Source: Acidobacteria bacterium UBA7540
GTDB taxonomy: Bacteria; Acidobacteriota; Terriglobia; UBA7540
Direction: 5' to 3'
Assembly (NCBI GenBank): GCA_002478145.1
Contig: DLMI01000101.1
Location: 10,404 to 35,979, forward strand
Length of the DNA stretch: 25,576 nt
The notes beneath the pieces were generated by a model. That model was not told where the DNA came from. It was given only the letters and a program-made list of their open reading frames with translations, and did not search any database. Made by a program: the position numbers and the translations under genes. Positions 6,055 to 13,528 of this stretch are shown in pieces (position 1 is the first letter of the stretch; each line of letters opens with the position of its first letter).

Positions 6055-8091
6055 ATGCATTTCTTAGACACCATTTGGCTGATTCCGGTCCTTCCCGTAT
6101 TGGGAGCGCTGATTCAGCTCCTCGTGGGGCGCAGACTGTCGAACAAAACAGTCTCCGCGGTATCCGTCGGGCTGCCGGGCGTTTCGTTCTTTTGGGCCCT
6201 GGGATGTTTTCTCGAGTTTCTTAAGCTGCCCTCGGATGTCCACGTCTTCAGCAAAGTTATCTATTCATGGTTGCCGGCGGGAGCTTACCGGCTGGCTGAC
6301 GGTTCGCTGGGCAATTTGAACGTTCATGTGGGATTTCAGCTTGACCCACTTTCCACCGTGATGATGCTGGTGGTGACGGGTGTCGGCTTTCTCATCCATG
6401 TTTATTCCATCGGCTATATGGGGCATGAAGGGGGCTACTACCGGTTCTTTGGGTACATGAATCTCTTTATGTTTTCGATGCTTGTCTTGGTGCTGGCGGA
6501 CAACTACCTGATGATGTTCGTCGGCTGGGAGGGGGTTGGCCTTTGTTCTTATCTGCTGATCGGCTTCTACTTGCACCGCAAGTCTGCTTCGGACGCCGGC
6601 AAGAAAGCATTTATTGTAAATCGCATCGGGGACGCGGGATTTCTGTTGGGGGTCATGCTGATGGCAGTCACCTTTGGCAGCCTGGATTTCCAACGGGTCA
6701 CTGCGCTGGCACTTAGCGGCCGCTTTCCAGTTGGGAGCGGCGTGATCGTAGCAATCTGCATCCTGCTTTTCGTTGGCGCCACGGGGAAGTCCGCACAGAT
6801 TCCTCTATACACCTGGCTGCCTGACGCTATGGAGGGCCCCACGCCGGTGAGCGCTTTGATCCATGCGGCCACCATGGTGACGGCGGGTGTTTACATGGTG
6901 GCGCGTTCCAACGCGCTTTTCATCCTGGCGCCGACGGCGATGGCGCTGGTGGCTGGGATTGGCGCCGCGACCGCCATTTGGGCGGCAAGTATCGGACTGG
7001 TCCAAAACGACATCAAGCGCGTGCTGGCCTACTCGACGATCAGCCAGCTCGGGTACATGTTTCTGGCATGTGGTGTGGGGGCGTTCGGCGCAGGAATCTT
7101 CCATCTGATGACGCACGCCTTCTTCAAGGCTCTGCTCTTCCTGGGAGCGGGGAGCGTGATTCACGCTTTGAGCGGCGAGCAGGATATGCGCAAGATGGGA
7201 GGGCTTTGGAACCGAGTTCCCACCACCGCCAAAACCATGCTCGTCGCTACGCTGGCCATCAGTGGCGCGCCTCTTTTTTCCGGGTTTTTCAGCAAGGATG
7301 AAATCCTTTGGAAAGCCTTCTCGAGTCCTTACGGCGGGAAATTGCTTTGGTTCGTCGGCTTCGTCACGGCAGGCCTCACGGCCTTTTACATGTTCCGGCT
7401 TTTCTTCCTGACGTTCGCCGGCAAATCCCGCGCGCCGCATGAGGTCGAACACCATATCCACGAATCGCCAAAGGTCATGACGGTTCCTCTCATTTGCCTC
7501 GCGGCTGGGGCGCTGGCTGCCGGATACATAGGCTGGCCGAAGATGCTTGGTGGCTCAAATCACTTTGAGCGCTTCCTGGAGCCGGTCTTTGAGAATCCCA
7601 GGGCGATGCCGGGGTTCGAATACGCATGGAGTAGCGAATTCGGCCTCATGCTGCTTTCCGTGGCCGTGGCCGTGGTCGGCTTCATGGTGGCGTATTTCTG
7701 CTACGTTAAACATCCCGAAGCCCCCGAGCGCGCGGCTGCCAAGGCTGGCCCGATTTACCAGGTTGTGCTCAACAAGTACTACGTCGACGAACTCTACGAT
7801 GCGCTTTTTGTGAACCGGACGAAGAATCTCGGGAACGCCCTCGCCGCCTTCGATCTGGGAGTGGTGGATGGAGGAGTCAACGGTGTGGGTTGGTGTACGC
7901 GGATGTCCGGGGAACTCTCGCGTTTTTGGGACACCTGGGTAATTGATGGGCTGGTGAACGTGGGGGCGTTTCTGGTCAAGGTCATGAGTTACCCGACGCG
8001 GGTCATTCAGACCGGTCTCGTGCAGAATTATGCCTGGATGATTACTCTGGGTGTGCTGATTTTCATGGTGTATTACCTGGTGCATTTTTGA
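6055..8091 (+). CDS. nuoL: NADH-quinone oxidoreductase subunit L (cluster A)
   Basis: Distal antiporter-like pump subunit of complex I with the long lateral helix. From ATG 6055 it is 678 residues. Recognisable parts are MMFVGWEGVGLCSYLLIGFY with the TM5 glutamate, GKSAQIPLYTWLPDAMEGPT with the TM7 lysine, PVSALIHAATMVTAGVYMVA, QLGYMF, FHLMTHAFFKALLFL, SGFFSKDEIL, and a C-terminal KYYVDELYDALFV region leading to the last helix. An upstream GTG at 6010 would add 15 residues, but those derive from spacer sequence with no matching family N terminus, so ATG 6055 is preferred. MrpA is excluded by the neighbouring complete nuo genes. Confidence 0.95.
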   Translation: MHFLDTIWLIPVLPVLGALIQLLVGRRLSNKTVSAVSVGLPGVSFFWALGCFLEFLKLPSDVHVFSKVIYSWLPAGAYRLADGSLGNLNVHVGFQLDPLSTVMMLVVTGVGFLIHVYSIGYMGHEGGYYRFFGYMNLFMFSMLVLVLADNYLMMFVGWEGVGLCSYLLIGFYLHRKSASDAGKKAFIVNRIGDAGFLLGVMLMAVTFGSLDFQRVTALALSGRFPVGSGVIVAICILLFVGATGKSAQIPLYTWLPDAMEGPTPVSALIHAATMVTAGVYMVARSNALFILAPTAMALVAGIGAATAIWAASIGLVQNDIKRVLAYSTISQLGYMFLACGVGAFGAGIFHLMTHAFFKALLFLGAGSVIHALSGEQDMRKMGGLWNRVPTTAKTMLVATLAISGAPLFSGFFSKDEILWKAFSSPYGGKLLWFVGFVTAGLTAFYMFRLFFLTFAGKSRAPHEVEHHIHESPKVMTVPLICLAAGALAAGYIGWPKMLGGSNHFERFLEPVFENPRAMPGFEYAWSSEFGLMLLSVAVAVVGFMVAYFCYVKHPEAPERAAAKAGPIYQVVLNKYYVDELYDALFVNRTKNLGNALAAFDLGVVDGGVNGVGWCTRMSGELSRFWDTWVIDGLVNVGAFLVKVMSYPTRVIQTGLVQNYAWMITLGVLIFMVYYLVHF

Positions 8092-8095
8092 AAAG

Positions 8096-8180
8096 AGTCG
8101 AGAAGTCGAGAGTCGAGAAGTCGAGAGGCTAGAGCCGAACGTAACTCTTGACCCTCGATCCTCGACTGTCGACTGTCAAC
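8096..8180. repeat. 7/8-nt tandem repeat with inverted arm (nuoL-nuoM spacer)
   Basis: Positions 8096-8126 alternate AGTCGAG and AAGTCGAG units; positions 8145-8180 carry CCTCGACT/GTCGACT/GTCAACT units. The two arms are broadly reverse complementary and would fold across a central stretch of about 20 nt. The period here is a mix of 7 and 8. Confidence 0.75.
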
Positions 8181-8199
8181 TGCTTTTCCGAGGACAACG

Positions 8200-9837
8200 A
8201 TGGCTTTCTTTCATGACCACATTCTGAGCTTCATCCTCTTTACGCCGGCTGTGGGGTTGATTGCTCTCATGTTTGTACCCGGCGAGAACAAGCAAGCCAT
8301 CCGCTGGTGGGGCAACATCGCCATGTTCATCAGCTTCCTGGTGTCGCTCCCGCTGGTATTCTGGTTTGCGGGGGAGGCGCCGGATCAGCAGTTCAAATTC
8401 CTGGAAATTCATGACTGGATACCCAGCATCGGCGCGCAGTACCACCTCGGGATTGACGGCATCAGCTTCCTGCTCATTATGTTGACCACCGTCCTCGGCT
8501 TCCTCTCCGTCCTTTCCTCATGGACGGCGATTCAAGAGCGGGCGAAGGAATACTACGCCATGTTCCTGCTTTTGCAGGTGGGCATGCTGGGCGTTTTCAT
8601 GTCCCTGGACTTCTTTCTCTTTTACGTTTTCTGGGAAGTCATGCTGGTGCCGATGTATTTCATCATCGGGGTGTGGGGCGGGCCGCGGAAGCTTTATGCC
8701 GCCATCAAGTTCTTCCTATATACCCTTACCGGTTCCGTCTTGATGCTGCTCGGGATTTTGACTCTCTACTTCCGTTATCACACCGATACCGGCGTCTATA
8801 CATTCGACCTCATGCAACTGATGCAGCACACCTGGCCCTTGAACCTTCAATATTGGGTCTTCTGGGCATTCATGATCGGGTTTGCCATCAAGGTTCCGAT
8901 GTTTCCGTTCCACACCTGGCTTCCTGACGCCCATGTGGAAGCTCCAACGGCGGGCTCGGTCATCCTTGCTGCCGTCCTGCTGAAGATGGGGACCTACGGC
9001 TTCATTCGCTTTTCGCTGCCCCTTTTGCCGGAAGCCAGTCGCAATCCCACGATCGTCAAAGTCATGGTCGTGCTTTCCATCATTGCGATCATTTACGGCG
9101 CGTTGGTTTCCATGATGCAGCGCGACATGAAGAAGCTGATCGCTTATTCTTCTGTCAGTCACTTGGGCTTTTGTACGCTGGGAATTTTCGCCTTGAACCC
9201 CCACGGCTTGCAGGGTAGCGTCCTCCAGCAGATCAATCACGGCATATCGACGGGCGCGCTCTTCTTGATTGTGGGACTGATCTATGAGCGCCGCCATACG
9301 CGCGAGATCAAGGAATTAGGCGGGCTCTCCAATGTAATGCCCGTGTATGCCACCCTGTTCATGATTGTGATGCTTTCCTCGATCGGGCTGCCTCTGCTGA
9401 ATGGCTTTATCGGAGAGTTCACCATCCTCCAGGGTGCGTTCGAAGCGAACTGGCATTGGGCCGCGTGGGCCGTAGCAGGAATCGTATTGGGTGCGGCCTA
9501 CATGCTCTGGCTCTACCAGCGGACCATGTTCGGGGCCTGCGACAATCCCAAGAACCAGGTGCTCAAGGACTTGAATTTCCGGGAGATCATGACCTTGGTT
9601 CCACTGATTATCTGGGCTTTTTGGATCGGGCTTTACCCTAAGCCGTTTTTCAAGGTACTCGATAAACCCGTTGCGGCAATCGTGGAGCGGGTTAATCCGG
9701 ACTTTTATCGACCTGCGGCAGCCAATATCACCATAACGCTTCCCATGCAGGCTTCTCCGCCGGCGCTGGTCGAGCCGGGGGCGGCTAAGGAGCCTGCTGC
9801 GTCTGCGGCGCCCCAAGCTGGAGGAGTCGCGCACTAA
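8200..9837 (+). CDS. nuoM: NADH-quinone oxidoreductase subunit M (cluster A)
   Basis: Middle antiporter-like proton-pumping subunit, 545 residues. It has the TM5 glutamate in FYVFWEVMLVPMYFIIGVWG and the TM7 lysine in FAIKVPMFPFHTWLPDAH. Next come the strongly conserved VEAPTAGSVILAAVLLKMGT and the SVSHLGF and GLPLLNGFIGEF regions. The last 30 or so residues are Pro/Ala-rich, resembling the tail of NuoC from the same cluster. A GAGGA Shine-Dalgarno at 8190-8194 supports the start at 8200, unlike the genes behind other repeat spacers. The stop TAA shares one base with the nuoN start. Confidence 0.97.
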   Translation: MAFFHDHILSFILFTPAVGLIALMFVPGENKQAIRWWGNIAMFISFLVSLPLVFWFAGEAPDQQFKFLEIHDWIPSIGAQYHLGIDGISFLLIMLTTVLGFLSVLSSWTAIQERAKEYYAMFLLLQVGMLGVFMSLDFFLFYVFWEVMLVPMYFIIGVWGGPRKLYAAIKFFLYTLTGSVLMLLGILTLYFRYHTDTGVYTFDLMQLMQHTWPLNLQYWVFWAFMIGFAIKVPMFPFHTWLPDAHVEAPTAGSVILAAVLLKMGTYGFIRFSLPLLPEASRNPTIVKVMVVLSIIAIIYGALVSMMQRDMKKLIAYSSVSHLGFCTLGIFALNPHGLQGSVLQQINHGISTGALFLIVGLIYERRHTREIKELGGLSNVMPVYATLFMIVMLSSIGLPLLNGFIGEFTILQGAFEANWHWAAWAVAGIVLGAAYMLWLYQRTMFGACDNPKNQVLKDLNFREIMTLVPLIIWAFWIGLYPKPFFKVLDKPVAAIVERVNPDFYRPAAANITITLPMQASPPALVEPGAAKEPAASAAPQAGGVAH

Positions 9838-11312
9838 TGGTCACGCCCTTCTTCCACAGTTCGGACTATCAGGCGATTAAGCCGGAAATCCTCCTGGCCA
9901 TGTTCGGGCTGGCGATCCTGCTGTTCGATTTCCTGCTCGAGAAGCGTGACAAGTACATGAATGCCGTGACCGCGCTGGCGGGCTTGGCCCTGGCGGCTCT
10001 TAAGTTGGGGATGTATTGGTTCGTGCTGGGTGGGCAAGCGTACCACGGCTTCGGCGGCGCCTTCAGGCTCGACTCTTTCGCGATTTTTGCCAAGCTCATC
10101 ATCGTTATCGCCACGGCGGTCGTGGTGTTGCTCTCCGTGAAGTATCTCGAGATTGAGAATGCGAACCTGGGCGAGTACTACGCCCTGCTCCTCTTCTCGG
10201 CCGTGGGGATGATGTTTTTGGCTTCGGGGACTGATCTCATCGTGCTGTTTATTTCCCTTGAGCTCATGGCGCTCTGCGAATACATCCTGGCAGGCTTTCT
10301 GCGTGGCAACCGGCGGTCAAACGAAGCGGCGGTGAAGTTCTTCCTGCTGGGGGCTTTTTCCTCCGGCTTGCTTCTTTACGGAATGTCTCTGCTGTACGGC
10401 ATCGGGGGTTCGACGAACCTGATGGTGATTGCACAGCGGCTATCGGATCGCCCTGTGCACGACCCTCTGGCTTGGATCGCGATGATTACGCTTCTGGCGG
10501 GAATCTATTTCAAAGTGGCGGCGGTGCCTTTCCACCAGTGGGCACCGGACGTGTACGAAGGCGCCCCAACCTCCATCACGGCCTTTATTTCTGTGGCGCC
10601 GAAAGTGGCTTCATTCGCATTCTTCATTCGTATTTTGATCTCCGGGTTGTGGCCGTTGCGAAGCGAGTGGCAGGTGTTGACGATTGGAGTTGCCATCGCC
10701 ACCATGACCCTTGGGAACCTGGCGGCTATAACCCAGACCAACATCAAACGGTTCTTCGGTTACTCCGCAATCGCTCACGTGGGCTACCTGCTGCTTGGTC
10801 TCGTTACCGCAGCCGACGGAAACCGGGACGGCTTGACGGCCATTGCCATCTATCTCCTGGTCTATGCTTTCATGAACCTCGGGGCTTTCGCGGTGATCAT
10901 TGTGATGCGGCGGAAGGACCTGGTCGGCGACGAGATTGATGACATGTCCGGCCTGATGGCACGGGCGCCAGGGATGGCAATCCTCATGCTCATATTCCTG
11001 CTTTCGCTGGCGGGTATTCCCCCAACGGCAGGGTTCATCGGGAAGTACTTCATCTTCCTTTCCTTGGTTGAAACGGGGCATTATTACTTGGCCGTCCTGG
11101 CGGTGGCCTATTCGGTTGTGGCGTTGTACTATTATTTCCGAATTGTGGTTGCAATGTTTATGAGAAAGGCGGCGGAGGCGGTCCCTTTGGCGACCGGTGT
11201 GGGTGTGAAAGTGGCGCTCGCCATTACGCTGGTCATGACGTTGGTGATCGGGATCTACCCCCAGCCTTTCATCTCGATGGCGGTTGAAGCCATTCGGCCC
11301 TTCTTTATGTGA
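9837..11312 (+). CDS. nuoN: NADH-quinone oxidoreductase subunit N (cluster A)
   Basis: Proximal antiporter-like pump subunit, 491 residues. Seen in the sequence: the TM5 glutamate in VLFISLELMALCEYILAGF, the TM7 lysine in AGIYFKVAAVPFHQWAPDVY, EGAPTSITAFISVAPK, the TNIKRFFGYSAIAHVGY motif typical of NuoN, and GIPPTAGFIGKYFIF. It overlaps nuoM by one base, with GGAGGAG upstream as ribosome site. The next gene, atpZ, starts just after its stop, so the ATP synthase genes appear to be read through from nuoN. Confidence 0.96.
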   Translation: MVTPFFHSSDYQAIKPEILLAMFGLAILLFDFLLEKRDKYMNAVTALAGLALAALKLGMYWFVLGGQAYHGFGGAFRLDSFAIFAKLIIVIATAVVVLLSVKYLEIENANLGEYYALLLFSAVGMMFLASGTDLIVLFISLELMALCEYILAGFLRGNRRSNEAAVKFFLLGAFSSGLLLYGMSLLYGIGGSTNLMVIAQRLSDRPVHDPLAWIAMITLLAGIYFKVAAVPFHQWAPDVYEGAPTSITAFISVAPKVASFAFFIRILISGLWPLRSEWQVLTIGVAIATMTLGNLAAITQTNIKRFFGYSAIAHVGYLLLGLVTAADGNRDGLTAIAIYLLVYAFMNLGAFAVIIVMRRKDLVGDEIDDMSGLMARAPGMAILMLIFLLSLAGIPPTAGFIGKYFIFLSLVETGHYYLAVLAVAYSVVALYYYFRIVVAMFMRKAAEAVPLATGVGVKVALAITLVMTLVIGIYPQPFISMAVEAIRPFFM

Positions 11313-11323
11313 GAGGAGGGCAT

Positions 11324-11590
11324 GTGCCCTGGAGTACCGGGAAGCAGGCTAACCTCTGGGCCCAGGTTGGGTTCTATTCGAGCCTGGGTATTATTTTGCC
11401 CGCGGGTGCGGTTGTAGGTGGTGCAAGCGGTTGGTGCCTGGATCGCTGGCTGCACACCTCGCCGATTCTGACCGTGGTGATGGGCTTTCTGGGGGCAGCG
11501 GCCGGGTTTCTTGAGGTTCTGCGGATACTGAAGCGAGCGGAGAAAGATGCAGACAGAGACAATTCAGATGCCGGAACTGGCAAGGGCTGA
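11324..11590 (+). CDS. atpZ: AtpZ/AtpI-family small membrane protein of the ATP synthase locus
   Basis: An 88-residue protein with two membrane helices, matching the AtpZ ('ATPase gene 1') family found at the head of many atp operons. It is proposed from family work to help Fo assembly or Mg2+/Ca2+ uptake. Diagnostic parts are LGIILPAGAVVGGASGWCLD (first helix and turn) and LTVVMGFLGAAAGFLEVLRI (second helix) before a charged C terminus. I chose the GTG at 11324 because GAGGAGGG lies five bases upstream; GTG 11309 would add five residues and overlap the nuoN stop. It overlaps the next gene by 44 bp. Confidence 0.8.
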   Translation: MPWSTGKQANLWAQVGFYSSLGIILPAGAVVGGASGWCLDRWLHTSPILTVVMGFLGAAAGFLEVLRILKRAEKDADRDNSDAGTGKG

Positions 11591-11957
11591 AGCGCGCATG
11601 CCGCGTTGGATGATGCTCTGTGGTTTCCTGGCACTCACTGTGATCCTGGTGTGCGGACAGTATAGAATCGCGGTCGGTTTTGCCTTAGGGGCTGCACTGG
11701 GAATCTTGAACTATTATTGGCTTCACGACGCAGTGGAGGCCCTCGTGAAGGCCGGCCAATCCCGAATTCCAAAGTCGGTGCTGGCAAAATTCCTCATAAG
11801 ATATCCCCTCGCATTCGGTTTAGTGCTTGTCTTTTTCAAGACCGGATGGTTACCTCCTATGGCGATTCTGGCCGGGCTGTTTGTTCCCGTTGCCGGCGTT
11901 CTGATTGAAGCAATCATCCAGCTTGGGGAGGGATTACTTTCACCTCATCCGTCCTGA
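11547..11957 (+). CDS. atpI: ATP synthase subunit I (AtpI-like assembly factor)
   Basis: A 136-residue, four-helix membrane protein. The region GFALGAALGILNYYWLHDAV (about 44-63) is the hallmark of the ATP synthase I family, which in several bacteria assists assembly of the c-ring. Its place directly before atpB is the usual one. The start ATG at 11547 has GGAGAAAG just upstream and lies inside atpZ, so the two are probably translationally coupled. Family members are poorly conserved, so the call rests on the motif and position together. Confidence 0.8.
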   Translation: MQTETIQMPELARAEARMPRWMMLCGFLALTVILVCGQYRIAVGFALGAALGILNYYWLHDAVEALVKAGQSRIPKSVLAKFLIRYPLAFGLVLVFFKTGWLPPMAILAGLFVPVAGVLIEAIIQLGEGLLSPHPS

Positions 11958-11984
11958 GGACGTTGCGACTCTTTAAGAAGAAGC

Positions 11985-12719
11985 ATGGAACATCAACTTT
12001 GGTTTACGGCAATCTTGAATAGACTATTGGGGGGCGTGGTAACGCCTTTACTGGCGAAGGTTGGACAAGCGCCTTCCGATCCCGCCCATCCGATTCCGAA
12101 TTACGTGGCGATGGAAGTCTTTGTCATCCTCCTGATGGTGGCGGGAGCCATTTTGCTGCGGAGGAGCTTGTCGGTTGAAAACCCTGGCAAGTTTCAACAT
12201 CTGATGGAAGTCGCAGTGCAATTCATACAGGGTATGTGCGAAGAGATCATCGGCCACGGGAGCAGCCGTTACGTGGCGATGCTTGGGACTCTCGGAATTT
12301 TCATCGCTCTTTGTAATTTGCTGGGGCTCATTCCGACCTTGCAGACGCCAACCAGTTACATTCAGGTGACGCTGGGCTGTGCTGTGTCAGCGTTCCTTTA
12401 TTACAATTTTCAAGGGGTCCGCCAGCATGGGGTGATTGGCTATCTCAAGCACCTTTGCGGGCCGATGCTGGCCATTGCAATCATCATGTTTCCGATTGAA
12501 GTCATTGGGAACCTGGGCCGACTGCTTTCACTCAGCGTGCGTCTTTACGCCAACATGATGGTGGGTGATCTGCTCGAAGCGGTTTTTGGCGCCCTGGTCC
12601 CTATTGTGGCGCCTGCGTTGTTTATGGCTCTGCACGTTTTTGTCTCGCTCTTGCAGGCGTACATTTTCATGCTTTTGCCTGCTGTTTATATCAGCATGGC
12701 GGTTTCAGAGGAGCACTAA
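11985..12719 (+). CDS. atpB: ATP synthase Fo subunit a
   Basis: Fo subunit a, which forms the two ion half-channels beside the c-ring. The 244-residue protein has the essential arginine in LSLSVRLYANMMVGD (Arg186). It also has LLGLIPTLQTPTSYIQVTLG, a standard a-subunit segment, and the C-terminal helix LQAYIFMLLPAVYISMAVSE. A purine-rich AAGAAG precedes the ATG. The F1 genes and the b subunit (atpF, H, A, G, D, C) do not follow; the set ends after atpE with a terminator, so the ATP synthase genes are split between loci. Confidence 0.96.
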   Translation: MEHQLWFTAILNRLLGGVVTPLLAKVGQAPSDPAHPIPNYVAMEVFVILLMVAGAILLRRSLSVENPGKFQHLMEVAVQFIQGMCEEIIGHGSSRYVAMLGTLGIFIALCNLLGLIPTLQTPTSYIQVTLGCAVSAFLYYNFQGVRQHGVIGYLKHLCGPMLAIAIIMFPIEVIGNLGRLLSLSVRLYANMMVGDLLEAVFGALVPIVAPALFMALHVFVSLLQAYIFMLLPAVYISMAVSEEH

Positions 12720-12728
12720 TTATGTTGC

Positions 12729-12747
12729 GGGCGGCCTGAGGCCGCCC
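12729..12747. repeat. GC-rich hairpin between atpB and atpE
   Basis: GGGCGGCC-TGA-GGCCGCCC, an 8-bp perfect stem with a 3-nt loop, nine bases after the atpB stop. There is no T-tract, so full termination is unlikely. It may act as an mRNA stability or attenuation element between a (needed once per enzyme) and c (needed many times). This role is inferred. Confidence 0.55.
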
Positions 12748-12864
12748 CTAGCAAGACCGCGAGTGTGAGTCCTGCCTGGTTGAGGGTTGGCGGGAAACCA
12801 CCCACTGGCGGAAATTCATAGAGGACTCGCCCCAAGGTGGGGGAGAGTTCAGAGGAGGAAGAAA

Positions 12865-13191
12865 GTGAAACGTTATGTTGCGATGTTTGTGACACTGTTG
12901 GGAACCCTTCTAGTTGCGGCGCCGGCATTCGCCCAGGGGACCACGAGCGGTGGCGGCAGCGCAGAGAATACCAAGTGGGTGATTATCACCGCCGGATTTG
13001 CTATGGCGATTGCTTCCGCAGTTTGTGGTTATGCCCAGTCGAAGGCCACCGCAGCAGCTTGCGAAGGCTTGGCGCGCAATCCCGGCGCCCGGCCCGGCAT
13101 TCAGTTTGCCCTGGTTTTGGCACTGGTATTGATTGAGTCGATGGCGCTGTACACCTTTGCTGTGATTTTTGCCAAAGTGAAGATTGGATAA
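12865..13191 (+). CDS. atpE: ATP synthase Fo subunit c with N-terminal signal peptide
   Basis: Proteolipid that forms the rotating c-ring. I chose GTG 12865, eight bases after a strong AGAGGAGG, giving 108 residues. Residues 1-23 (Lys-Arg, a hydrophobic core, then AAPAFA before Gln24) look like a cleavable signal peptide, followed by a Gly/Ser-rich linker. The two-helix hairpin then runs from about 38 to 105 with the polar loop ARNPG. The ion-binding carboxylate is Glu91 in LIESMALY. By position, Gln58, Glu91, Ser92 and Tyr96 match several ligands of Na+-type c subunits, but the threonine of that set is Met. Mature c subunits are about 75-90 residues, consistent with removal of the signal. 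Confidence 0.92.
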   Translation: MKRYVAMFVTLLGTLLVAAPAFAQGTTSGGGSAENTKWVIITAGFAMAIASAVCGYAQSKATAAACEGLARNPGARPGIQFALVLALVLIESMALYTFAVIFAKVKIG

Positions 13192-13218
13192 CACGGGGAT
13201 TCTGCGCCGGTTCGGTGA

Positions 13219-13255
13219 AAACAGGGGAGGCTTCGGCCTCCCCTGTTTGTTCTTT
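13219..13255 (+). terminator. Intrinsic terminator after atpE
   Basis: AAACAGGGGAGGC, loop TTCG, then GCCTCCCCTGTTT: a perfect 13-bp stem with a stable UUCG loop, followed by GTTCTTT. It begins 27 bases after the atpE stop and marks the end of cluster A. Confidence 0.9.
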
Positions 13256-13360
13256 CCGGCAGCGTTTTGAAGCAACTGCGGTGAACTGAGACAGCGATTA
13301 TCGCATTGAGCTGTTTTTGAGGTTTGCCGGATCAGGTTGCTGAAAGAATCTTCCCCGCCT

Positions 13361-13486
13361 GTCATTCTGAGCCCGCCGTGCTTTTGGGCGGGCGAACCCG
13401 CCGCGGCGGGCCCGCATTTCCGGAATGAGTAACTGCAGAGATCCTTCGTCGTCCGCCAATAAGAATGGCGGACTCCTCAGGATGAC
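13361..13486. repeat. Dispersed inverted-repeat element between the convergent clusters
   Basis: The ends GTCATTCTGAG (13361-13371) and CTCAGGATGAC (13476-13486) pair with one mismatch. Inside are GC-rich hairpins and, on the minus strand, CGAAGGATCTCTGCAGTTA, a string shared with the element at 16597-16703. The gap from 13256 to 13528 otherwise shows no gene. A hairpin inside the element, GTCCGCCA...TGGCGGAC (13451-13473), could help end transcription of cluster B, but no good T-tract follows. Confidence 0.7.
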
Positions 13487-13528
13487 ATTACAGTGACTTT
13501 TTTCGGCAATCCACTGTGACTTTGGCAG

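Noticed and set aside
6055..9837. NuoL/NuoM as Mrp Na+/H+ antiporter subunits
   Set aside because: They lie within complete complex I gene order beside nuoC, D, H, I, J, K and N, and carry NuoL- and NuoM-specific features such as the long C-terminal lateral-helix region of NuoL.
12994..13020. AxAxAxA-like motif in helix 1 of the c subunit, as in alkaliphile c-rings
   Set aside because: Counting back from the conserved loop Arg, the alanines are one position out of register with the GxGxGxG positions; the in-register residues are Val, Gly, Ala and Ser.
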